In this document: positions 1-11,062 of the stretch, piece by piece
How positions within the stretch are numbered: position 1 is the stretch's first letter
How the letters are laid out: the number at the start of each line of letters is the position of its first letter
Source: Vermamoeba vermiformis
Taxonomy: Eukaryota > Tubulinea > Echinamoebida
Length of the DNA: 64,000 bases
Assembly (NCBI GenBank): GCA_045837725.1
Contig: JBEWZL010000145.1
Location: 124,001 to 188,000, forward strand
Direction: 5' to 3'
The notes under the pieces: model-generated
What the model was told of the DNA's origin: nothing
Seen by the model: the letters and a program-made list of their open reading frames with translations, nothing else
Databases searched by the model: none
Program-made: the position numbers and the translations under genes

Positions 1-1169
1 ATGAGGAAAGTGCACGTGTTATTGTGGCTATATTGTGATTAAACAGTGAAGTATTACGTACCAACTTGATGACCTTGATCAACATCCAGTTGTTGCTGGA
101 CTTTGAAAGCAACTTGTACAAAGTTGGCGCCAAAACGAGGTAGCTCTTAGGATTGGACTTGGCAAGTTCGCAGAAGACGTTAACGGCAGCGCTGACGACG
201 GCTTTACGCAGGTGTTAGTAATATTCCCTTGACTTAACTAAAATTGAAATAAAGAAGCTTACCAGGATCGGGATCCTCGAGCTTGTCTTTCAATCTGTTG
301 AAGCTAGGTCGAAGAGCATCAGGGAACTTCAAGAAGATCTTGTACAAGACCAAGACAGCCTTCTTGCGGATATAAGGTCGCGAGCTGGTGAGCATAGAAA
401 CCACATCCGGTGCCAAGTCTCTAGCAAGATCTGGAGTGCAGATGTTGCCGAGACAGTTCAAGGCCATACCGGCCTCGTATAAGCTCTTGCCCATAAAGTC
501 CTACGAATATAATATTGAGTTCTCCGTCGTTATCAATTTCAGATCCTGAGAATTAGAGAGTAACGTTGCAATATTGCGAATTGTAGTCTTATATTATTGA
601 GTGCATTATTCATTTGTATTTCCACGAAGGAGAGCGATTAAATACCTTCTTAATCAAGTTGGTGGTCAACATTGTGACATCCGTGTTCTCGTCGAAGCTT
701 TGAGAGGCAGCACTATAAGCAATTCGCTTATTGGTGAACGATTGGAAGCTCATTACTTCTACGACATTGAAAGCAGCCCATTTCATGTCATAGCCCAGCA
801 TCTGGAGCTGTTTCATTGAAAAAAAATTAGAAAATATCCCCAAATTATTATTTATGGTCTGATATAGTTAAAAAATAGCGTATTATTATTATGCGCGAGG
901 GATACGCCGTAAGTTAATTTTTGTTAGTGAACTGATAGGAAAGAAATCTGATGGCAATAATCTTTTTGCCATTTATAATTATTCAATTATTATATTATAA
1001 TTAATATACTCACGTAAGTCAATTTTTGAACGGCAATAGACTTAACGCTCTTGCTATCGGATTTGAGCTCCTCTTTTATTTCTTGAATGCATTGGCTGAT
1101 ATACTGTCCTTCATTCGCTTTATGGCTGCGAATGCCAGTAATAAGATCAGTTAAATTCTTTTTGAACAT
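1..1169 (-). CDS. AP3D1: AP-3 adaptor complex subunit delta, N-terminal part (partial at left edge)
   Basis: Large subunit of the AP-3 adaptor, which sorts cargo from endosome or Golgi to lysosome-like organelles. Four exons are read on the minus strand: residues starting MFKKNLTDLITGIRSHK; LQMLGYDMKWAAFNVVEVMS; a block with YIRKKAVLVLYKIFLKFP and KLEDPDP; and AAVNVFCELAKSNPKSYL followed by NNWMLIKVIKL. These follow the HEAT-repeat trunk of delta adaptin closely. Introns lie at about 813-1016, 494-643 and 213-261, and the last exon ends at a GTACGT donor near 52, so the rest of the gene lies outside the window. The first in-frame ATG is at 1169. An acceptor-like CAATAG just upstream, with open frame after it, hints at a short extra 5' exon that I could not place. 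Confidence 0.9.
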
Positions 1170-1304
1170 AGCTGGGCCTCTATTGAACAAAATACGATGA
1201 AATTAGATTTTTTCAGATCCGCTTTTTGGTCAATTCGGAAATGGCACGAAACATTTCCATTTCGCAACAAAAGTGCAAACCAAACGATAGAGGTCATATT
1301 CGTT

Positions 1305-2782
1305 TTATTTTACAGGTTCATCAGGAAATTCTTGATTCTCTTTCAGAACTTGCCTGACATTAATGTTGATCCGCGAGTCTTTCAAATATTCTATCACTGC
1401 GCGTTGTGAGGCAGTTGAAGCTGCATCTACAAGCTCAACTGGAAGTGTATCTTCGATTATACGAGGCACACCGTGCATAAATAGCCGAGAATCGCCTCCC
1501 ATAAGGACCACATCTCCACTCCGAACAAAAAGTGCGACTGGTTCAACGTCTTTGGTCTTGCCACCAATTAAAAATACAGCACTATGACCAAGACTACGAA
1601 AAATTGTCAGTTAAGATGCTGCTACACTTATTGTAAAGGAGATCTCGTACCTTATCGAAATAACTGGTGACTCGAAATCGAATTCTACGTCATCTAAATG
1701 CCCACAGAGGAATGAATCTAGAATTTGACCGTAATTAGAAAGACTTTTTCATTTAACTAAGAGTATTGCATAAAGTCTGAGAATTAAGTATCATGTACTG
1801 GCATTAGACTGTCTAATATGAAATTATTTTTAGACAAAAGTATACCTAAGTGATAGTAATTTACAATAGCAGCTTCAGGAATGATACGAGTGTCAGCCCA
1901 AGTTGCGATCTGCTTGTTGAGTTCAAAGAGGTCACTGGGGAATGGACTGTGATGCTCTTTTTGATAAATCCTCTTCGTCCAATTGTAATGATAGCCTAAT
2001 GTAATCCAGCGCAGTTGATGCAAGAACTCTTTCGTGTAGTGTTGCGGACTAGCTTTGTTTGTGTTTTGGATCTGCGGATCCTCTGACGATTTTTGACCGT
2101 CGAGTGGCACAGTATTATTATGATTAGTATTGGTGTTTCCGTTAGCCTGGTTATCGTGCGATATTTTTTGTTTTTTCATCGGTGGTTCTTGACCGTCGGA
2201 TCTGCTCGTGTCATTCTCGGTGTCATCGTCTTTGAGGTTATATACAGTATTAAATAATGATAGCACATCTACGTGGCCATGAAAGGGGTCTAAATTTGTC
2301 TGAGTCGGAATTGAGGAAGTGGATCTGGGATAAACTCGAAGTGCTTTTTCGGCCAGATCTAGCTGCTCTTGAGCTGAAAACGCATTTTCGATAAACACTA
2401 GTCCTATAATTTTATATTCAATATTTTAGTAACTGACATATTAAGGAATTAAGCTATAGTGTAGACTTACCGTTAACATTTTTAATTCTGAATATCCGTT
2501 TATTGTACGTATTTTCAACAGGAATAATTAACTCGCGATTTTTATCGGTATTTTTATCTAGGTTCCTAAATACATGTTTTCTAAATCAGTGCGTTACAGG
2601 AGATTATTTCATGAAAATCAATTTATTCTATTAATTTTCTCTGGATCGCGGATCTAGACTTACCTTAGGTCAATAATGTCTGAAAAATCAGTAGGTTTAT
2701 TCTTATATTTTTTGTATTTCTTTTCTATCCTTCTGAACGCACTTTGTTCGTTGTTGCTAGACTGTTTCGACGTGGCTTGCAT
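1305..2782 (-). CDS. ALKBH1: AlkB homolog 1, Fe(II)/2-oxoglutarate dioxygenase
   Basis: Nucleic-acid demethylase of the AlkB family; ALKBH1 acts on tRNA and DNA methyl groups in mitochondria or nucleus in other species. The start ATG at 2782 opens MQATSKQSSNNEQSAFRRI. The middle exon (about 1800-2398) holds an asparagine-rich insert and then RWITLGYHYNWTKRIY, the AlkB entry region. The C-terminal exons give VISIRLGHSAVFLIGG, GDVVLMGGDSRLFMHGVPRI and ININVRQVLKENQEFP. The H in the VPRI block is the distal iron ligand and the NVRQ arginine binds 2-oxoglutarate; this tail is diagnostic for ALKBH1 over other AlkB members. Five or so short introns. It lies tail-to-head with AP-3 delta (136 nt apart). 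Confidence 0.9.
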
Positions 2783-3083
2783 TGCTATCGACTACTTTAC
2801 TTATATTAATTCATAAATATGCGTATTTACTGCCAGTAGTGTTGTCGTTTTTGGTTTGTTGTTGTTGTCTAATTCTCGGAGAGAACAAAAAATAGCTTGG
2901 CGATCCCGACAAAACCTCCTAATTATTTTCTAAGTCACAAGAAGAGTGTAGACGTAGACGTAGCATATTGTGAGCTGTAGCGTCCATTGAAGTGAAGATC
3001 GATGTTACGCTGCGGCCCGCAGCATGAACCCTCGTAAAATCAATTCTTCCATTTGACAATCTTGCACCGTGCTGAACACCACA
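2783..3083. promoter_or_regulatory. Divergent intergenic region, ALKBH1 / epoxide hydrolase
   Basis: About 300 nt between two start codons pointing away from each other. It holds T-rich and TTG-rich stretches and a short out-of-frame ATG at 3020. I see no further gene. Presumed to carry both promoters; no clear TATA box was identified. Confidence 0.4.
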
Positions 3084-4814
3084 ATGCGCCTTAATTTAAT
3101 AGCCGCTGTATTATTATCAGCGTGTATCTTCGGGTAAGTGGCTTTACCGTTGTACACAACGAACGCGAATAATCGGATCAGCAACAAGCAATTACTACAG
3201 AGAGGTACATTAATTAAATTAAAATTCAATAATATAGTGCAATAAATTGTGCCACTAAGGAGAGCTCGCCTGTCCCGTTCCGCGTCTCAGCGGACGAACA
3301 ATTGTTAAAAGATCTCAAAGAACGACTCAACAAAACTGTTTGGCCCCACGAGCTTGAAGATGTTGATGACTGGTCATATGGTGTTCCTTTAAGGTAACCG
3401 TTAAATCATGTTTTTCAAAAATTTACTCGGATTTGACACGATTATTCTTAGCTTCATGAAAGATCTTGTTCGCTATTGGCAATTTGAATATGATTGGCGC
3501 AAGCAAGAACAAATGTTGAACGAGAAGCTGCCTAGCTTCAAGGTTGACCTCGACGGAATTGACATCCATTTTGCGCACGTTAAAGTAAGCTCTTGCAATC
3601 ATTAGCGAGGCTCAATTCTAACACTTTTTCAGTCTAAAGAGCGCAGTGATGCAATTCCGCTGTTGATTTCACACGGTTGGCCCGGCTCTTACTACGAGTG
3701 CAGCAAAGTAGTCGATCTCTTGACAAGTACTGCATGATCTTGTTATTTGCCATTATAACCTCTATTATAGACCCATCTGCTCACGGCATCACTGGCGACA
3801 TTTCCTTCCACGTCGTGTGTCCCTCGCTGCCTGGCTATGGTTTCTCTGACAAGCCCCGTAACAAAGGTCACTACGCAGTAATTGGGTTGTTACCTGCCTC
3901 AAAACTGACTCTGACACAGGTTTCGATGCACTTCAAATGGCCCACACCTTTGACAAGCTTATGAAGAAGCTCGGGTACACCAAGTACATGGCACACGGTG
4001 GTGACTGGGGCTCGTTGATCACGCGCTACGTGGGTCAACATCACCCCGAGAGCTGCCTCTCCGTGCACATCAACAACCCTCTCGACGTCAACCCACCATT
4101 CTCTAAAGGTATGAACATGTTTGATCTTGATCGTAACTCATCATATGGCAGGTTTGTGGGCTAAATTCAAGGCTGTCATGTCGTACATTAAGCCCAATTG
4201 GATCTTGGACGAGAAAGACACGAAGCGACACAACGACAATTTGAGCTTCTTGTCGGGCATCGGTTATCTCTACCAACAAGCTACCTTCCCACAGACTCTC
4301 GGTTACGGTTTGAGTGATTCGCCTGCTGGCTTAGCTGCGTGGATCATCGACAAGTGGTACCATTGGAGCGACATTAAGGGCAACATCTTCTCGCGCTACA
4401 GTAAAGACGACTTGCTGAATAATGTCATGATCTATTACCTCAACAACACCATCACTTCCTCGACTCGACTTTACAAAGAGACTATTCCTAAACAAATTGC
4501 TACAGCTCCTGATAATTTTTATGTCTCAGTGCCTTCGGGCATTACTGTCTTCCAGGACATTGCTAAGCCTATTTCTGCATTTATTCCTTATTATTACAAC
4601 GTGGTGCGCGAGGTCGAATACCCATCCGGTGGTCACTTTGCTATTCTCGAAGGTACTTGAACACTTTAATAAGCTTGGATAGGCCTTATACTAAAGAATC
4701 TCTATAGAGCCTAAACTCGTCGCACAAAGCTTGGCTGAATTCGCTGCAGTTCCCGTCGTGCATCAACAGTACTATCCTGCCGCTAAGGCTGAGGAACTTA
4801 AGCAAGAACTTTAA
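3084..4814 (+). CDS. Epoxide hydrolase, microsomal type, with signal peptide
   Basis: Alpha/beta-hydrolase that opens epoxides to diols. Exon 1 (3084-3133) encodes MRLNLIAAVLLSACIFG, a signal peptide or membrane anchor, and joins an exon beginning AINCATKESSPVPF. Later exons give the EPHX N-terminal domain (WPHELEDVDDWSYGVP), the oxyanion motif HGWPGSYYE, the nucleophile elbow HGGDWGS with the catalytic Asp, and a C-terminal SGGHFAILEG containing the catalytic His. Length (about 460 residues) fits the EPHX1 family. At least six short introns; stop TAA at 4812-4814, directly followed by a possible polyadenylation signal. Which substrates it takes cannot be told from sequence. Confidence 0.93.
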
Positions 4815-4882
4815 TAAAGGAGATCCATAGTATTGCAATAATGGTTTTGCATCAATCTATAATTTTGTGCGGTAAATTCAGC

Positions 4883-4888
4883 CACGTG
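4883..4888. promoter_or_regulatory. CACGTG E-box upstream of RGP1
   Basis: CACGTG lies 85 nt upstream of the RGP1 start codon in a 159-nt intergenic gap. Three other gene starts in this window have CACGTG at a similar distance (see findings). Such a palindrome is bound by bHLH or bZIP factors in other eukaryotes; the role here is inferred. Confidence 0.35.
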
Positions 4889-4973
4889 ACTTGTTATTTT
4901 GAGCGGATTTGTCAAGATACCTTTATTTTTTGGATCTTGCAAACACAATAGTTCCAGTTTATGCATCACAAAG

Positions 4974-6663
4974 ATGGTACTAACAATTAGTGGCGAGTTG
5001 AAGCAAGACACATTATATCCTGGCGAGATTGTTCATTGTCGGATCGATTTCAAAAATGTGGCTGGAAAGGATGACAAAAAATCAGTTAAAGACGAAAATA
5101 TTGTGTGGGCTGTAGGTCAACGTAAGTGAGCGATATGATATGATTGTAGATAATTTTTGAATTATTTTGCAAATTTTTATATTAAGTTTTCAGATCTGTA
5201 GCTTTATTTATCGCTAATACTGATAACATTATAGTGTATGGAGTTCTTTCAGCGGATGCAGCGTGGATTAAATTAAATACACCGCCACAACAATTAAAAG
5301 TGGGAAATTATCTCCCAAAAATTGGTACGTAGCGATTATATTGCATTAATTATCATGAATAATAATTAAATATTAATAGAGGAGAACTCTCGATATGTAT
5401 TTTATTCGTCACCATCAATTTTACTCGCAGATCTGACACTATCAGCGAACCAATCAAAAACACGTACGTAAATTCAATTTGCAAGTGCTTCAGCATTAAT
5501 TAATATATTATCGTTAGTATTATTCAGTTGTACATTACCCACAGAGCTGCCACCAAGTTTTTCAGGCACATCCGTCAAATACACTTACTTCGTTGAAATT
5601 GTTATTCAAAACAAACTCAATCAGCCATTGCAAACATTAAGATTACCAATCAGAGTACTCAATCCAGCATGCAGTACGTTATATTACTATTATTAGACCT
5701 GTGCTAAGTGCTCTACAGGTCTCGAGGCGTGTTCATCAGTGCTTTCGAGTGTCAATCTTGACTTCGCGCTGTGGAACCCTCATTCACGCGAAATTTCACC
5801 AGGTTGGTTTGTATAGTTAGTAGGTGTGGGCTACTATATATTAATATATTTGCGCGATCAGATTTCGATTGGACAAAAGAGACGGGGTCGCGTGACATGA
5901 GCCTCAGAGATAAAAATGTTCGAAAGACAATTCACGCCTTGTTTGAAAAGCACGCTAATACAAGTACGTTATAATAATATACCATAAATAAATAGTACTA
6001 ATATAATTAATGCAGCGTCAATTAATATCAGCAAGGGCGAGCATCATATCGTTAAATTTTCAATTGAAAAAACTGCCTTTCAATTGGGCGATACAATTCG
6101 CGGTTTATTTGACTTCAGTGAAAGCAATACTACATGCCAGAAGGTAAAAATTATAATATCATTATTATAAAATTAATGTCTGACCAGATCTCGGTTACAA
6201 TGGTGATGGAAGAAAGTGTTCATCAAACGGCCCTCAAGCCAGGCAGGACACAACGTACCGTGCACAAAACCATCAATGAAATGCACGAGCACACAGCGCA
6301 TTGCGTGCAGACTTATTTGAATTTTTATATTCCTATTGACCTACCTCAAACTTTTTCAACTGATATTGGTACGTAAAAGAAACCTTACGGACTTAAATGT
6401 ATTAATTATATTGTTCCTAGTGAGCGTAACATATACTATAAACATTAAGCTTATGGTCAACTCATTAACGGCGAATGCTAAGCCGAATGTAAGCGATCCG
6501 AAAAATACTTGAAAAATAGATTAACAATGGTAAATTACAGGAGTTTGAAATATTAGAGTGGAGCTTGCCTATTAAACTACTGTTATCTGATATGTCGCAG
6601 CACTATCAAGCTGAGTCTTCTTGGAATATTAACAGCGATCTACGAGTCCTAACAATCGAATAA
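4974..6663 (+). CDS. RGP1: RGP1 homolog, Ric1-Rgp1 Rab6 GEF subunit
   Basis: Arrestin-like partner of Ric1; the pair activates Rab6 (Ypt6) for retrograde traffic to the Golgi. The ATG at 4974 opens MVLTISGELKQDTLYPGEIV, an arrestin-type first strand; an upstream in-frame leader has no ATG. Further exons give FSGTSVKYTYFVEIVIQNKL, the family core with VKY-Y, then HHIVKFSIEKTAFQLGDTI, HCVQTYLNFYIPIDLPQTFS and a C-terminal LEWSLPIKLLL close to the Rgp1 end (WDLPIKVLP in human). About nine short introns. The stop at 6661-6663 is only 33 nt from the stop of the convergent carrier gene. Confidence 0.85.
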
Positions 6664-6696
6664 AAAAGGAGCTTTAAACGAACTATGATACATTTA

Positions 6697-7841
6697 TTAT
6701 AGATGCTTTTGGAAGAATATTTTTGCTTTCTTATACGCATAAAAGCTCAGTCCATTCGCGAATAAAGATCTCAAAGTTCCAGGCCAAAAGCCGCGATAAA
6801 ATCCTACGAGGCCATGATGGCTATATATTTCTTTGGCGATGGATAGAGAGCTCTGGCCGATACCTCTTGACGCTTGTTTCCTACTTTTAATGACGTCTAA
6901 TGGAAATATAACCCACCAAGCTAATGTAGCGCAAATACTGATCGAGATCCGGTCAGAAAATTCGCTTTGAATGGAAGATTATTGACTTACCTTCCGTTTA
7001 AAAAGTCTCTAGATATATATGAAGGTAATGGAACGGGTTTGGCTGATTAAATAAGCGTGAGTAAAGGGTACACGGGTGGATGTGCTTTAAACGTACTTAT
7101 TTCTTGAAAGCCGAAAAAGCAGGTTAATAGCGGAACATTTCTAGCAATATTGATCCAAAAGCCTCGTCCTAGTTCTGTAAATTTCCATGAAGTTCCTGTT
7201 TGGCGCGTAATTTTTGCCACCTTTCGTAACGGAAAGTTAAGATCTTCATAAGGCATTATTAATATGCTCATAGTACTTACATCTAATGGACATTCGACTA
7301 CACCTCGCGCGAATCCACCAGCACAACCGCCATAGATAATTCTAGCGTCAATACCGAAGAGCTGCGGTATTTTGGCGTTTGGATCTTTCGGAGTCGTTAA
7401 GGAGTATACTTCGCATAGCATATGATTAATACAATAGTATAGAGCTATAATCAATTTTAAGTACCAAATTCATAGCCTCCGAACTGCACTGACCGCAAGA
7501 AAAATGTGCCAAGTAAAGGAGGGATGCATCCACGATATAAAGCTAATATTCCATCGTCTCTAACGGTGTGCATTAATGTAGCGAATGAAGAGCCCGTAGT
7601 GTAACCTTTTTGAGCTTGCATTTCTGCAATAAAATAACAGAAAAATTAGATCTAAATTTAATTAACCGGCAATATCTTTCTGATGCCAATTATATGTGGG
7701 AAATAATTAAATATAATTATTATAATCATTAATAATCATACTTGTTTTGAGCGTGTCGAACGGATGTCCAACGACCAAACTAACGAGGCCAAATACACCG
7801 CCACTTAAAAATCCAATTAATCCGTCTCGATGGCTACTCAT
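6697..7841 (-). CDS. Mitochondrial carrier (SLC25) family transporter
   Basis: Inner-membrane solute carrier with three tandem repeats, each with the Px[DE]xxKxxxQ signature. Repeat 1 has GHPFDTLKTKMQAQ, repeat 2 CPLDVAKITRQTG (once the 60-nt intron at 7221-7280 is removed), and repeat 3 FPLDVIKSRKQ. The second halves show LYRGCIPPLLG, GRGFWINIARNVP and FYRGFWPGTLRS. Six exons: the short exon TKPVPLPSYISRDFLNG lies between introns at about 7045-7098 and 6945-6986. Start ATG at 7841; stop at 6697-6699. Overall it looks closest to carnitine/acylcarnitine or ornithine-type carriers, but the substrate is not decided by what I can see. Confidence 0.9.
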
Positions 7842-8000
7842 ATTGTATAATCTATAATTGTTTCAAAATAAATAACGACGCCTTTCGCTCGAGAAGTTTC
7901 TTCAACTTTATCAATTTTATCAATTTTTTTCCTTTTCTGTGCACATTCATCGGTGCTTATTAGACCTCTCTAGTTATCATATAATACACATATCGTAAAT
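7842..8000. promoter_or_regulatory. Bidirectional promoter region, SLC25 / ISY1
   Basis: The 159-nt gap between divergent start codons is AT-rich, with a pyrimidine-rich tract of alternating TTTATCAATTTT near 7907-7930. Both genes must share this space; no defined site was recognised. Confidence 0.4.
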
Positions 8001-9156
8001 ATGGCAAGAAACGAAGAGAAGGCTCAATCAATTTTGAACAGATGGCTTTCACAGCAAAGGCCAGATACTCAAAATCAACGCAGACCAGCTGTAACTTCAG
8101 AATGTAAAAGTTTAGGTGAAGCTGAGCGCTGGAGAATGCAATTATTAAAAGAGATTGGCAACAAAGTGATGTATATTCAGAACGGTAAGATCTCGACAAA
8201 AATAATAATTAATTTTTATTTCAACTACATAGCATTGATTATTAATTATATCGCTTATATACCATCGTATACGTTATTTATAACACGATGCTAATTTTTA
8301 AATATTTTTTAACAGCTGGTCTCGAAGAACACAAGATTCGTGACTTGAACGATCAAATTAACAGATTAATGCGAGAAAAACACGCATGGGAACGACGTAT
8401 TCGAGAATTAGGAGGTCCTGATTATACTGTACGTGACCAACTCACCTTCACAACCAAAATTTTTCAGTTGCTCATCAATTCTGTTTTAGCGAATGTCTTT
8501 GGCCCTCACCGACGATGCCATTAAAGGCCAAGGTGGATATATGTATTTTGGTGCAGCTAAAGACCTGCCTGGAGTCCGCGAATTAATGCGACCGCGAGGT
8601 ACGTAGATCTACCGCAAATACACCGGCGTTTCGATATTTATTTACCGAGGTATTTTTAGCCCCTGATGCGCCGAGAAAAACACGCGCAGAGTTGTATAAG
8701 AATGTAGATGCAGATTATTATGGTTATCGCGATGAAGACGATGGATTGTTATTGAAACTTGAAGCAGAACAAGAGAAGAAAGGTAAAGTACCAAGATAAG
8801 ATAATTTTAGAAACAAAGCTGCTGTCGTGATATGAAGCAACAATAGAGTATTAACGGAATTTTCTTCGATTTGTCGCAGTGATCGCTGAAGCTGTTGAAG
8901 AGTGGAATGATTTACAGAGACAAAAGTTGGGCAACAGCTTTGTGGAGCCTAATTATAAAAACATGAAGACTAATATTGAAGATTCATTTGTTTCGCACGT
9001 TAAGGTCCCGACTAGAGAAGAAGTCGAGAAGGTTTTGTTAGAAAAGCGACGACAGGTACGTAGCAGATCCCGCGCAAGATCGCATCCAACAAAGGTTTGA
9101 TTTTTCGCTGACAAACTGGTTTTTAGGAATTATTAGCAAAAGTTCAAAATTCATAG
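8001..9156 (+). CDS. ISY1: Pre-mRNA splicing factor ISY1
   Basis: Component of the Prp19-associated spliceosome core that helps the first catalytic step. The protein starts [20 protein letters not shown], matching the invariant MARNxEKA start of the family. Later exons give [69 protein letters not shown] and [17 protein letters not shown], all collinear with human ISY1. Six exons; three of five introns contain an RGATCY hexamer. The final exon is tiny (ELLAKVQNS, stop at 9154-9156), so this version lacks the longer alanine/acid-rich tail of animal ISY1. Confidence 0.97.
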
Positions 9157-9390
9157 AGTTGTATTATATGGAACGAACAGGAGCCCAAAAATAAACAAAA
9201 ATGCGGTAATACGGTTTCGATGACTTTCCTTTTTCGGCGAAATTTCATCCAAATTGATCGAAAAACTGGTTTTTACGGGGATTTTAAACCTTTCATGCGC
9301 CTTTGTGCGTTATTTAGCAACCAAAAAACATATTTCAGGCTCATATATCTCGCTCTCAATAAGCGAAGACAATAGATCGATAGACTTACA
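9157..9390. promoter_or_regulatory. Intergenic region upstream of the GSK3-like gene
   Basis: This 234-nt gap between two plus-strand genes holds the 3' end of ISY1 and the promoter of the kinase gene. It contains AAACTGGTTTTTA at 9263-9275, a 13-mer that also spans the end of the last ISY1 intron (9113-9125). Confidence 0.3.
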
Positions 9391-10935
9391 ATGACTATGG
9401 CTAACAAACGAGTCACTTACCGGATCTTGTCAACCCTTGGTCAAGGTACAAATCTGGCGCTATCTTCTCGATTTCAGCATTCATTCTCATCTATATTTGT
9501 AGGAGTGTTCGGGACCGTATTTAAGGCGCAGAGTTCGGAAGGAGAGCTTGTCGCTATCAAGCGTGTAGCGGTAATTAATAATTGATTTTAATAATTTGAA
9601 ATTTGGTTTTAATTTAGAATTTTGTATTAAGAAGCACGGGGAGACTACTAATAGAGAAGTCGAAGTTCTAGAGATGTTAGATCATCCTAATTGCATCAAG
9701 AGTAAGCTAATAGAACACTTTTTTCGCCGCGGATCTTGGTCTGATCTCTTTTTTAGTGCGCAATTTTTTCTATACGTACGACGAGCAAAATAACTTGTGG
9801 CTGGTACGTTACTACAATCCTATTTTTAACTTTTTCTAATCGTTACGTCGTTTAGAACATTATATTCGAATACATGAACTCCATGACGTTGAAGAAGGTT
9901 ATTTCAAAGCTGGATCTCAACAAGAGACTCGTTAAGTACTTGTTCTATCAAGTACGTATACTATACTATCATTATAATATCTAACCGCTCCCTATTTAGC
10001 TTTGCCATGCGTTAGAACACGTTCATTCTTTGGGGATCGCGCACCGAGGTAACATTCGATCTGGATCAGCTCGAGTGCCCTAAATTTGTACTAACGAGCC
10101 TATAGATGTCAAACCGGATAATATCCTCGTCGCACAAAACTTTGCACTGAAGCTGATAGATTTTGGCAGCGCGAAAATGTTAGATGAAAATTGCTCGAAT
10201 TCCCCGTACATGGTGTCGAGATATTATAGGTGCGTCAGAGCATATATATGGCATCGTTAAGTATTATAGTAGGCTAATATCATATTATTATAGAGCACCT
10301 GAATTGTTATGCGGAAACAGCGCCTATTCGACAAAAATAGTACGTTGGTAAATTGAATTGCAAATTAGTCTAAAAAAGGAAATTTCAAGTGGATTGTACT
10401 AATATAACCCTTTATTAATTAATAGGACGTCTGGTCAGTTGGTTGCATACTCTGGGAATTAATCCACGGCTCAGTTTTGTTCGACGGTCAAAACACATCC
10501 GCGCAGTTCCTCAAGATCATTTCAGTGCTAGGCAGCCCTTCTGATGACGACGTGCACGACATGTACCCTCGTGCTCCTAATGACGTGCAACAAGTCCTCA
10601 ATGATTTTGTGGGACTAGAAGTGCCTGCTATGAGTTTTGACGAGCTCGTGCCTGGTGATAAAGTTGCAGCGGATCTGCTTTCGAGAGTACGTCTATCGGC
10701 TCATTAATGATACACATATGATACTAACGACACCTTTATTATAGATGTTATGCTTCAGCCCTTCTCGCCGAGCATCTATCAGCGGTACGTGTCATCAAAA
10801 GTGTCAAAGTGACACTCGTACAATTAATATTGCTAAAATTTAGATATTTTGTTGCACCCGTACTTTGACGACTGCGACTTTGATGTAAATATGCAGTTCT
10901 ATACTGAAGAAGTCGTCAACTTGTTGCTCCAATAA
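9391..10935 (+). CDS. GSK3/shaggy-like CMGC protein kinase
   Basis: Serine/threonine kinase of the CMGC group. Eleven or so exons give the glycine loop GQGVFGTVFKA (split by an intron), VAIKRV with the catalytic Lys, NREVEVLEMLDHPNCI, catalytic IAHRDVKPDNIL, LIDFGSAK, and activation loop SPYMVSRYYRAPEL. The tyrosine and SRYYRAPE block are the GSK3 hallmark, with IDVWSVGCILWEL and ISVLGSPSDDD also in the GSK3 register. The C-lobe ends soon after RRASISDILLHPYFDDCDFD, so the kinase is a bare domain of about 330 residues with almost no tails. It is divergent from canonical GSK3 and may be a paralogue. Stop TAA at 10933-10935. Confidence 0.87.
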
Positions 10936-11062
10936 TGTGGATCCGGCTTCATCACGCCTCACTTGTAAATTAGCAAATAGATGTAAATAGTGTAAAATAC
11001 CTCCAAAAAGGTTTATTGTAGATACATGTAAATAGATGCTTCGATTTAAATATGCAAATGAA

